11,370 nt of DNA from an uncultured bacterium (GTDB taxonomy: Bacteria > Actinomycetota > Coriobacteriia > Coriobacteriales > Coriobacteriaceae), in assembly GCA_905215205.1 (NCBI GenBank), contig CAJMPK010000035.1:1-11370 (forward strand), read 5' to 3'. The notes beneath the pieces are model-generated. The model searched no databases, had not been told where the DNA came from, and saw only the letters and a program-made list of their open reading frames with translations. The position numbers and the translations under genes were made by a program. The number at the start of each line of letters is the position of its first letter. Position 1 is the first letter of the stretch. Below are positions 1 to 4,845 of the stretch, piece after piece.

Positions 1-175
1 GGAGTCCCGCGTGCCATGACACCCGCATGATCAAAAAGGATGCACGGCGGTATTTTGCCTGCATCACCGTGATGGCGGGGCGCAGTGTGGGATGGATTTT
101 GTCCCGTTCGGGCCAAAGATCAGCAGCGATCTCGAGCCCCAGGGTCTCCCATAGGTAATCAAGCTCTTCGTCCAT
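1..175 (-). CDS. Hypothetical protein, 5' part only (runs off left edge)
   Basis: An open frame on the minus strand starts with ATG at 175 and stays open for 58 codons to the window edge, so the C-terminus is missing. A GAGG ribosome binding site lies 4 nt before the ATG. The visible protein begins MDEELDYLWETLGLEIA: acidic at the start, then more basic around residues 28-50. I recognise no domain, signal peptide or obvious membrane segment. It is divergent from the tRNA unit to its right. A weak promoter candidate lies at 226-254. A plus-strand frame over the same bases is also open to about 155, but has no start with a binding site. The start and Shine-Dalgarno make the minus reading the better one. 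Function unknown. Confidence 0.4.
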   Translation of the reverse strand, partial: MDEELDYLWETLGLEIAADLWPERDKIHPTLRPAITVMQAKYRRASFLIMRVSWHAGL

Positions 176-225
176 GGTGCCTCGATATCTACGTGATCAT
201 TGATACTTCGATTGTGTTGCCTGGT

Positions 226-254
226 GCTATCGTTTTCACGGTAGAATCTGCCAA
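226..254 (-). promoter_or_regulatory. Weak candidate promoter for the left-edge gene
   Basis: Reading the minus strand, TTGGCA (plus 249-254) is a good -35 match and is followed after 17 nt by GATAGC (plus 226-231), a poor -10 with three of six consensus bases. It points toward the ATG at 175. The spacing and position fit, but the -10 is weak, so this is tentative. Confidence 0.25.
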
Positions 255-340
255 CGGTTGACGGCTACCGCTCGCGGCGTTTTGCCCTTCGTGTACAGCG
301 GTTGGCTTCACAGGTCCTTCACGGGTTGGACTAAATTAGG

Positions 341-375
341 CCAATTTGACTGAATTTCAAAAAAGTCAAAATTGG
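341..375. repeat. Imperfect inverted repeat upstream of tRNA promoter
   Basis: CCAATTTGACT (341-351) pairs with AGTCAAAATTGG (364-375), all positions matching except one extra A in the right arm. The 12-nt loop is A-rich. It ends 3 nt before the -35 box of the tRNA promoter. It could be an AT-rich upstream activating segment, an operator or a remnant terminator; the sequence does not decide. No protein-coding gene covers 176-451. Confidence 0.5.
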
Positions 376-378
376 GGC

Positions 379-407
379 TTGCGTCACGGCGAGACTTCCC
401 GTATATT
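379..407 (+). promoter_or_regulatory. Promoter of the tRNA-Gln/tRNA-Glu unit
   Basis: TTGCGT (379-384) and TATATT (402-407) are separated by 17 nt, close to the housekeeping sigma consensus. They lie about 45 nt before the mature 5' end of tRNA-Gln, as expected for a tRNA precursor. No other promoter-like pair was seen between here and the tRNAs. Confidence 0.6.
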
Positions 408-451
408 TCTTTCTTGCGCAAAGGCACAGCCGAGCGCAGCGATGCAGTCAT

Positions 452-525
452 TGGGATGTCGTCTAATGGCAGGACAGCGGATTCTGGTTCCGTCAATGGG
501 GGTTCGACTCCCTCCATCCCAGCCA
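452..525 (+). tRNA. tRNA-Gln (anticodon CTG)
   Basis: The cloverleaf closes fully. The acceptor arm TGGGATG pairs with CATCCCA (seven pairs), and the anticodon stem GCGGA pairs with TCCGT around loop TTCTGGT, giving anticodon CTG, which reads CAG. The T arm GGGGG/CCCTC surrounds TTCGACT and contains one wobble. The discriminator is G at 522 and CCA is encoded at 523-525. The U1-A72 first pair is typical of glutamine tRNA. It shares a promoter and terminator with tRNA-Glu, 17 nt downstream. Confidence 0.95.
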
Positions 526-542
526 TTGCATTTGCTACATAT

Positions 543-619
543 GGCCCGTTCGTCTAGCGGTTTAGGACGCCGCCCTCTCAAGGCGGAGATCACCAGTTCG
601 AATCTGGTACGGGCTACCA
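543..619 (+). tRNA. tRNA-Glu (anticodon CTC)
   Basis: The acceptor arm GGCCCGT pairs with ACGGGCT, with a G-U at the first pair. The anticodon stem CCGCC/GGCGG encloses loop CTCTCAA, giving anticodon CTC, which reads GAG. The T arm ACCAG/CTGGT encloses TTCGAAT. The discriminator is A at 616 and CCA is encoded at 617-619. It is probably processed from a common precursor with tRNA-Gln. Confidence 0.95.
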
Positions 620-629
620 AAATTGAACG

Positions 630-657
630 CCCGGGCCTCGTAAGAGACCCGGGTTTT
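630..657 (+). terminator. Rho-independent terminator of the tRNA unit
   Basis: A 10-position stem (630-639 with 644-653) has a CCCGGG/CCCGGG base, one C-A mismatch and a GTAA loop, and is followed by TTTT and a T-rich stretch. It starts 10 nt after the CCA of tRNA-Glu and separates the tRNA unit from the TPR-smpB genes. Confidence 0.8.
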
Positions 658-666
658 GTGTATTGA

Positions 667-678
667 CCGTATATACGG
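667..678. promoter_or_regulatory. Perfect 12-nt palindrome before the TPR gene
   Basis: CCGTATATACGG is a perfect palindrome 24 nt before the GAGGAG ribosome binding site of the TPR gene. It contains a TATATA that could act as a -10, but no -35 lies at the right distance, only a TTGACC overlapping the left side at 663. It may be an operator or a chance palindrome. Confidence 0.3.
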
Positions 679-713
679 CGCCTGCCGTGTTTCGCTCAGA
701 TCGAGGAGTAGCC

Positions 714-1631
714 ATGGATCTGCCCATCAGCTTGCAAGACATCACGTATGCCGAGAACTATCTGGCGCAGGGCGACCTGGCTACGGCGACGCCGCTGCTG
801 GAGCGTCTGGTGGAGCTCGCCGAGGAGTATATCGACGCTGAGTGCAAGACGGAGGAGAAGCGCCAATACTTTAGCTTCGATAGCAAGTTTGAGCGCTTGG
901 CCTATCGCCGCGTGGAGAAGGATCCGCGCGAGCTCGTGCAGGTCGAGGTGCCGTTTGACCGCCTGTACTCTGACATGGCGTTTGCCTACATTCGCCAGCA
1001 GGATTATGTGAGCGCTCGCAATGCCCTGATGCAGGCTGTGCGTTGGGACCCCATGAACTGCAACTATCGCTTGGATTTGGCCGAGCTGTTCCGCGCACTC
1101 GAAGACAAGCAGGAATGGGCATCGCTCTCGTTCTCGGTGCTGGAGCGTGCAAGCGATGGCAAGTGCGCCGCCCGCGCTTACGCCAATCTGGGCCAGTACT
1201 TCTTGGAGCCCGAGACCGAGAACATTTCGGCTGCCGTGGGCTGCGCACGTCTGGCGCTGCGCCTGGCGCCCAACGATGCGCATACGACGCGCCTGCTCAA
1301 CAAGATCCATACTACCTATCCGGATGCCGCCGAGGAGAGCGACGAGCACGTGATGGGCGAGCTGGCGTTGCAGGGCGTTCCGACCTCACCTTCGGCCGAG
1401 ATTGCCATCTGCCTGATTATGTGCGCGACCGATGCTGCAAGCGACGGCGACAAACAGGAGGCGACGCGCCTGACGGTGCGCGCCCGCGACCTGGTGGGCG
1501 AGGAGGCCTGCGCGGCGATTATCAAACTGGTGCGCGAGAGCGATGCCGAGCTCAATGCCGAGCGCAAGGCAAAGCGTGAGGCTGCGGGCTCAAACGCCGA
1601 TGGAGCCAAGGAGGCCGCCGATGCCCAGTAA
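714..1631 (+). CDS. TPR (tetratricopeptide) repeat protein
   Basis: A 305-residue soluble protein without signal peptide or membrane segments. The ATG at 714 is chosen over a TTG at 663 because GAGGAG lies 5 nt before it. Helical repeats of TPR type are visible. One is near residues 100-130, where an aromatic/alanine pattern (MAFAYIRQQDYVSARNALM) is followed by WDP. Others come at about 135-165 and at 170-200, with YANLGQYF and LRLAPND. The N-terminal 15-45 (YLAQGDLATATPLLERLV) looks like another repeat. The C-terminal 30 residues are Lys/Glu/Ala-rich and probably disordered. TPR proteins are protein-binding scaffolds; the partner here is unknown. It overlaps smpB by 11 nt, which suggests translational coupling and perhaps a role in ribosome rescue or RNA quality control (inference). 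Confidence 0.8.
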   Translation: MDLPISLQDITYAENYLAQGDLATATPLLERLVELAEEYIDAECKTEEKRQYFSFDSKFERLAYRRVEKDPRELVQVEVPFDRLYSDMAFAYIRQQDYVSARNALMQAVRWDPMNCNYRLDLAELFRALEDKQEWASLSFSVLERASDGKCAARAYANLGQYFLEPETENISAAVGCARLALRLAPNDAHTTRLLNKIHTTYPDAAEESDEHVMGELALQGVPTSPSAEIAICLIMCATDAASDGDKQEATRLTVRARDLVGEEACAAIIKLVRESDAELNAERKAKREAAGSNADGAKEAADAQ

Positions 1632-2091
1632 GCGCGAGCGCAAACTCATTTCCAAGAATCGCTCGGCACATCACGAGTACTTTATCGATGAGACGTTTGA
1701 GTGCGGTATTGAGCTGAGCGGCACCGAGGTCAAGTCGATTCGCGAGCGCGCGTGCCAGATTACCGATACCTTCGCGCTGATCCGCGGCGGGGAGTGCTGG
1801 CTCGTCGGCCTGCATATCCACCCTTATAGCCATGGTGGCGTGTGGAATCGCGATCCCGACCGTCGGCGTCGTCTGCTGCTGCACCGCAAGGAGATTGACT
1901 TTCTTGACGGCAAACTTCGCAACCGTGGTTATGCGCTGGTTCCGTTGGAGCTCTACTTTAATACCGACGGCCGCGTAAAGCTGCTGCTGGGTCTGGGTCG
2001 CGGCAAGAAGCTCTACGACAAGCGCGAGGACATGGCCAAGCGTGATGTCCAACGCGAGATCGACCGCGCCCTCAAAGAGCGCAACCGCTAG
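1621..2091 (+). CDS. smpB: SsrA-binding protein SmpB
   Basis: SmpB binds tmRNA and brings it to stalled ribosomes in trans-translation, mimicking the missing codon-anticodon pairing. The 156-residue product has the usual family length and hallmarks. These are N-terminal SAHHEYFIDETFECGIELSG, then GTEVKSIR, the central HIHPYSHGG and RRRRLLLHRKEI, and the basic C-terminal tail GRGKKLYDKREDMAKRD that reaches the decoding centre. The ATG at 1621 is preceded by AAGGAGG with 6 nt spacing, inside the end of the TPR gene. An upstream in-frame extension is rejected because it would only re-read the TPR gene. The tmRNA gene, often adjacent, is not seen in the window. A hairpin and a strong terminator follow. 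Confidence 0.96.
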   Translation: MPSKRERKLISKNRSAHHEYFIDETFECGIELSGTEVKSIRERACQITDTFALIRGGECWLVGLHIHPYSHGGVWNRDPDRRRRLLLHRKEIDFLDGKLRNRGYALVPLELYFNTDGRVKLLLGLGRGKKLYDKREDMAKRDVQREIDRALKERNR

Positions 2092-2103
2092 ACACTCTGT
2101 ATA

Positions 2104-2170
2104 AGTTGCGGTGGAATACGGACTGTTTTGCCTGTTTGAGGGGCTATTCAGTCCCTATTTCACCGCAACT
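2104..2170. repeat. 67-nt inverted repeat with 22-bp arms
   Basis: Arm 2104-2125 pairs with arm 2149-2170: 20 Watson-Crick pairs, one G-T (2114/2160) and one C-C mismatch (2119/2155), around a 23-nt loop. The outer ten positions AGTTGCGGTG/CACCGCAACT are perfect. It begins 13 nt after the smpB stop. No T-run follows on either strand, so it is not an ordinary terminator. It resembles a REP-like or small MITE-like intergenic palindrome, or an RNA processing or 3'-end stability element for smpB mRNA. It is unrelated in sequence to the repeats at 4563-4784. Confidence 0.8.
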
Positions 2171-2212
2171 GCGGACGTCTCATCTTTCTTACTGTTCTGA
2201 CACATATGTCTC

Positions 2213-2246
2213 AAAGGCGGCGTCCGTTATGGGTGCCGCCTTTTTT
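2213..2246 (+). terminator. Strong rho-independent terminator after smpB
   Basis: AAAGGCGGC (2213-2221) pairs with GCCGCCTTT (2235-2243). The stem extends inward by four more pairs, two of them G-T, to a GTTAT loop, and T's run to 2246. It ends the TPR-smpB transcript, and nothing between it and 2298 is a clear promoter. It could also act as an attenuator for the flavin reductase gene if transcription enters from upstream. Confidence 0.88.
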
Positions 2247-2297
2247 GTGGGTACATACATCCATGAGGTTCCAACCCGAGCTAGGGGAGTGATCGTT

Positions 2298-2801
2298 ATG
2301 GACAAAACTGCGTTCTTTACCATGCCGAGCGGCCTGTACGTGGTGAGCTCCGCGGCGGACGGGCTGCGTGCCGGCTGCGTTATCAACACAGCGGTGCAGG
2401 TGACGTCCGCCCCGCCGCGCATCTCGATTGCCGTGAACAAGGAAAATGTCACGTCCGGCGTAATCGTATCGGCTAAGGCCTTTGCGCTGACCGTGATCGA
2501 TCAGACCGCCGACATGCTCTATATCGGCAATTTTGGCTTCCGCACCAGCAGCGATTACGACAAGTTTGCCAAGTACGAGACCCACGAGACCACTCTGGGC
2601 ATGCCCTATGTGCCCGAGCACGCGGCGGCGCTGTTCAGCTGCCGTCTGATCGACACCGTGGATGTGGGTACGCACCTGCTCTTTATTGGCGAGGTTGAAG
2701 ATGCAGAGCGCCTGAGCGACGAGACACCGCTGACGTACGACTACTATCACAAGGTTCTGAAGGGCAAGACGCCGCCCAAAGCTTCGTCGTATCAAGGCTA
2801 G
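2298..2801 (+). CDS. Flavin reductase domain protein (Hrb N-terminal-like)
   Basis: A 167-residue single-domain FMN-binding flavin reductase-like protein (split-barrel fold). Such proteins take electrons from NAD(P)H and pass them, through FMN, to rubredoxin or flavodiiron partners. Visible family features are MPSGLYVVSS near the N-terminus, then NTAVQVTSAPPRISIAVNK, IGNFGFRTSSDYDKF, VGTHLLFIGEVEDAE and LTYDYYHKVLKGK. This order closely follows my recollection of the N-terminal half of high-molecular-weight rubredoxin (Hrb) of acetogens and clostridia. It stops where the rubredoxin half of Hrb would begin, and a rubredoxin gene follows 89 nt later. The ATG at 2298 has AGGGGAG at 2283-2289. 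A longer frame back to 2106 is rejected because it crosses the hairpin and the terminator. The exact substrate is unproven. Confidence 0.85.
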   Translation: MDKTAFFTMPSGLYVVSSAADGLRAGCVINTAVQVTSAPPRISIAVNKENVTSGVIVSAKAFALTVIDQTADMLYIGNFGFRTSSDYDKFAKYETHETTLGMPYVPEHAAALFSCRLIDTVDVGTHLLFIGEVEDAERLSDETPLTYDYYHKVLKGKTPPKASSYQG

Positions 2802-2818
2802 AAATGTTCTAAAAATAC

Positions 2819-2846
2819 TTGCATTATATTATTGAGAATCTATACT
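2819..2846 (+). promoter_or_regulatory. Promoter of the rubredoxin gene
   Basis: TTGCAT (2819-2824), 16 nt, TATACT (2841-2846) lies in a markedly AT-rich stretch between the flavin reductase stop and the rubredoxin start, about 44 nt before the ATG. The small rubredoxin can therefore be made independently of the flavin reductase. The AT-rich spacer could also host a metal- or peroxide-responsive repressor, but I see no convincing Fur or PerR palindrome. Confidence 0.65.
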
Positions 2847-2890
2847 AATAAACGAAGTACATCACCAGTCACGTTCGAGAGGAGAACATC

Positions 2891-3034
2891 ATGGCTGAGG
2901 AAAAGAAGACGTATAAGTTTGTGTGCACCGTTTGCGGTTACGAGGTTGAGGTCGACACGCCCGAGCTGCCCGAGGATTACGTGTGCCCGGTGTGCGGCGT
3001 TGGTCCCGATGAGTTTGAGCTCGTCGAGGAGTAA
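2891..3034 (+). CDS. Rubredoxin (short, 47 residues)
   Basis: A 47-residue iron-only electron carrier. Two CxxC knuckles, C12-T-V-C15-G and C32-P-V-C35-G, provide the four cysteines of the Fe(Cys)4 site. The tail GVGPDEFE matches the rubredoxin end, and the preceding LPEDYVCPVCG is a family signature. The first knuckle is followed by GYEVEVDTPELPEDY. The long loop with GDP and GI-PGT found in classical rubredoxins of about 52-54 residues is missing, so it resembles the compact rubredoxin-like domains of rubrerythrins. AGGAG at 2880-2884 lies 6 nt before the ATG. With the flavin reductase upstream it probably forms an electron-transfer pair, a split version of Hrb. Likely acceptors (flavodiiron protein, rubrerythrin) are not in the window. 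Confidence 0.93.
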   Translation: MAEEKKTYKFVCTVCGYEVEVDTPELPEDYVCPVCGVGPDEFELVEE

Positions 3035-3074
3035 CTCGTAGACACACGGCGATTAGCCATACAGAGCTCTGTCC

Positions 3075-3110
3075 AAGGGCCCCGGTCGAATTCTCGGCCG
3101 GGGCCCTTTT
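3075..3110 (+). terminator. Rho-independent terminator after rubredoxin
   Basis: AAGGGCCCCGG (3075-3085) pairs perfectly with CCGGGGCCCTT (3098-3108), with a 12-nt loop and TTTT at 3107-3110, 40 nt after the rubredoxin stop. On the opposite strand only two T's follow the stem, so it is a weak terminator for the convergent mntH; no better one for mntH was found. Confidence 0.9.
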
Positions 3111-3115
3111 GATTT

Positions 3116-3160
3116 ATCTGACGGTTTAAAACGGCCTTACGTGTTACAGATTGAGACGTT
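3116..3160 (+). repeat. Decayed fourth copy of the palindromic 59-nt element
   Basis: TGTTACAGATTGAGAC at 3142-3157 is identical to the right arm of copy 2 at 4685-4700. The preceding AAAACGGCCTTACG matches the loop core of copy 2 (AAAACTGGCCCTTCG) with few changes. The left arm survives only as ATCTG and a degenerate ACGGTT (3116-3126), with about 8 nt lost. It lies between the rubredoxin terminator and the end of mntH, in the same orientation as the intact copies. Confidence 0.7.
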
Positions 3161-3186
3161 ATATCTGGACAGTCACGCCATCCCAA

Positions 3187-4443
3187 TTACATCCCCGTTA
3201 GCAGCACGATGTCGAGAATCGTCACGATGACGCCGATCCCTACGAGCAACGCGTTGAGCGGGCGCGAGTTGGCGTATTTACCCATGACGCGGCGTGAGCT
3301 GGTGAGCCGTATGAGCACAAAGACCGTAATCGGCAGCTGAAGCGACAGCAGTGCCTGACTCCAAATGAGACCCTCAAAAGGATTTGGGACGACCAGGCAC
3401 GCCGCCACTGCGCCGGCGAAACAGGCCACCACCCCGATCGAGGAATGTCGGTCGTGGATGTCGTATTCCTCATCGAACATGCCCGCGGTGATGGTGCCTG
3501 CCGCCATGCCCGCCGTCACACTACTCGATAGGCCCGCAAACAGCAGTGCCACCGCAAAGATAGTCGAGCTCGCCGGGCCCAAGATGGGGGAGAGCGTGGC
3601 CGCTGCGACGGTGAGGTCGTCTACGACAATGCCGTGCGCAAAGAAGGTCGTTGCGGCCAGGATGACCATGGCCGAGTTGATTGCCCAGCCCACGCCCATC
3701 GAAAAGAGCGTGTCGAAGAGCTCGTAGCGAAGGCGTTCTTCGATAACCCGCTCGCCTTGGCCTTCGAAGTGCATGGATTGGATGACCTCGGAGTGTAGAA
3801 AGAGGTTGTGGGGCATAACGACCGCACCCAGGACACTCACGATAATCGCGGCAGAGCCAGTGGGCATACTGGGCGTGATCCAGCTTGCGGCGGCTTGCGG
3901 CCAGTCGACCTTGACTAGTGCAAGCTCGGCCAAAAACGAGAGTCCTACCACGCCTACGAAGGCGATGATCCAGCGTTCGGCACGCTTGTAGGAGTTCGTC
4001 ATGAGCATCGCCATCGATACTGCCGCCACGATGACGCAGCCCGCACGCACGGGCAGCCCAAAGAGCATTTGAAGGGCAATCGCGCCACCCAGGACTTCGG
4101 CCATGGCGGTGGCGATGGTCGCGAGATAGGCACTGGCGAGCACCGTGCGTCCAACGAAGCGGGGGAGGTAACGTGTCGTGGCCTCGGCAAGACAGGCACC
4201 CGTGGCGATACCCAGGTGCGCCGCATTGTGCTGCAGCACAATGAGCATAATCGTGGACAGTGTGACGATCCACAGCAGCGCGTAGCCAAACTGCGAGCCC
4301 GCGGCCATATTGGAGGCCCAGTTGCCCGGGTCGATAAAGCCGACGGTCACGAGCAGCCCGGGGCCGATGTGCCGCGCAATGTCTAGGCCTCCGTGACCAC
4401 CGGTGCGTCGGGAGCCAAAATGATGTTTGAGATGGTTGAGCAT
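3187..4443 (-). CDS. mntH: Nramp-family divalent metal transporter (manganese), MntH
   Basis: A proton-coupled importer of Mn2+ (and Fe2+) in the cytoplasmic membrane. The 418-residue protein is almost entirely hydrophobic helices, consistent with the 11-helix LeuT-like Nramp fold. The two metal-binding signatures are present: DPGN in helix 1 (residues 38-41) and MPH in helix 6 (210-212, continuing NLFLHS). Having both argues for a true Mn/Fe Nramp rather than the Nramp-related Mg transporters, which lack the MPH methionine. The ATG at 4443 is chosen over one 12 codons upstream because AGGAG lies 6 nt before it. Its short N-terminus (about residues 1-25) is rich in His, Arg and Gly. A DtxR/MntR-like box lies upstream. 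It is convergent with rubredoxin and divergent from gltB, so monocistronic. Confidence 0.93.
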   Translation of the reverse strand: MLNHLKHHFGSRRTGGHGGLDIARHIGPGLLVTVGFIDPGNWASNMAAGSQFGYALLWIVTLSTIMLIVLQHNAAHLGIATGACLAEATTRYLPRFVGRTVLASAYLATIATAMAEVLGGAIALQMLFGLPVRAGCVIVAAVSMAMLMTNSYKRAERWIIAFVGVVGLSFLAELALVKVDWPQAAASWITPSMPTGSAAIIVSVLGAVVMPHNLFLHSEVIQSMHFEGQGERVIEERLRYELFDTLFSMGVGWAINSAMVILAATTFFAHGIVVDDLTVAAATLSPILGPASSTIFAVALLFAGLSSSVTAGMAAGTITAGMFDEEYDIHDRHSSIGVVACFAGAVAACLVVPNPFEGLIWSQALLSLQLPITVFVLIRLTSSRRVMGKYANSRPLNALLVGIGVIVTILDIVLLTGM

Positions 4444-4479
4444 GGTGAGCTCCTGCGTGCCGTTTGTTTGACGCCGCAA

Positions 4480-4518
4480 AGGATACCCGTTTTAGGCTCG
4501 AAGTTAACCAAGACTAAC
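4480..4518 (-). promoter_or_regulatory. Candidate mntH promoter with DtxR/MntR-like box
   Basis: On the minus strand the sequence TTAGTCTTGGTTAAC (plus 4503-4517) matches about 10 of the first 15 positions of the DtxR/IdeR box (TTAGGTTAGCCTAAC). It overlaps a weak -35 TTAACT (plus 4502-4507), which is followed after 16 nt by TATCCT (plus 4480-4485). Repressor binding there would block transcription when metal is sufficient, as is usual for mntH. The match is partial and the promoter weak. Confidence 0.3.
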
Positions 4519-4562
4519 AAAATTGCTGTATTTGAATAGGATGATGAAGGGGGCTGCCGAAA

Positions 4563-4621
4563 TGTCTTGATCTGTAACAACTAGGGATGGAAATTGGACC
4601 TAGGTGTTACAGATCAAGACA
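4563..4621 (+). repeat. Palindromic element, copy 1 of 3 (80-bp period)
   Basis: Perfect 17-bp arms, TGTCTTGATCTGTAACA (4563-4579) and its complement (4605-4621), surround 25 nt. Inside the loop CTAGG (4581-4585) pairs with CCTAG (4599-4603), lengthening the stem after one mismatch and leaving a 13-nt loop. It is in the mntH-gltB intergenic region. No T-run follows, so it is not a terminator. Confidence 0.9.
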
Positions 4622-4642
4622 AGAAGAAATGGTCCTATGGAA

Positions 4643-4701
4643 AATCTCGATCTGTAACAGTTAGCTGCAAAAACTGGCCCTTCGTGTTACAGATTGAGAC
4701 A
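4643..4701 (+). repeat. Palindromic element, copy 2 of 3 (80-bp period)
   Basis: Each aligned position is exactly 80 nt after copy 1. TCTCGATCTGTAACA (4645-4659) pairs with TGTTACAGATTGAGA (4685-4699), with one G-T wobble at 4649. The two outermost positions of the 17-nt arm do not pair. The loop is again 25 nt and carries TAG and an AAACTGGCCCTT core. Confidence 0.88.
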
Positions 4702-4719
4702 TTCGGAACCGTCTCTCGA

Positions 4720-4784
4720 AAACATCTCAATCTGTAACAGTTAGTCGTCGAAATTGGGTCTTCCTGTTACAGATTGAGATGTTT
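4720..4784 (+). repeat. Palindromic element, copy 3 of 3 (80-bp period)
   Basis: The longest arms are here: 21 positions (4720-4740 and 4764-4784), all complementary, around 23 nt. They share CTCAATCTGTAACAG and its complement with the other copies. Its arms sit exactly 80 nt after those of copy 2. The loop carries TTAG and an AAATTGGGTCTT core like the other copies. Confidence 0.92.
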
Positions 4785-4845
4785 GAAGCGGTGAGTTTAC
4801 GGGCCGAACCTGGGGTCCTTGCTGTCGCCCTTGAGCTCGGCGGCA

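Noticed and set aside
452..619. Link between the Gln/Glu tRNAs and the glutamate synthase operon
   Set aside because: They are over 4 kb apart with unrelated genes between; the match of amino acids is probably coincidence.
346..666. Short frames over the tRNA genes
   Set aside because: They read through two intact tRNAs and their terminator.
2092..2297. tmRNA (ssrA) gene next to smpB
   Set aside because: The interval has no tRNA-like acceptor end, T arm or tag reading frame and is too short.
3061..3072. Perfect palindrome ACAGAGCTCTGT after rubredoxin
   Set aside because: Short, isolated and directly before the real terminator; most likely chance.
4444..4560. yybP-ykoY manganese riboswitch before mntH
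   Set aside because: The leader is short and shows none of the conserved internal-loop sequences I know for that class.
4685..4701. Actinobacterial GlnR box (GTTAC-n6-GAAAC type) in the repeat arms before gltB
   Set aside because: GTTAC and GAGAC are present but the spacing is 5, the second half deviates, and the same sequence occurs next to mntH, away from nitrogen genes.
4563..4784. CRISPR array
   Set aside because: Only three units, each itself a long palindrome with a conserved loop, spacers of 21 nt and no cas genes.
4563..4784. Terminal inverted repeats of an insertion sequence
   Set aside because: Each arm pair encloses only 23-25 nt and there is no transposase in the window.
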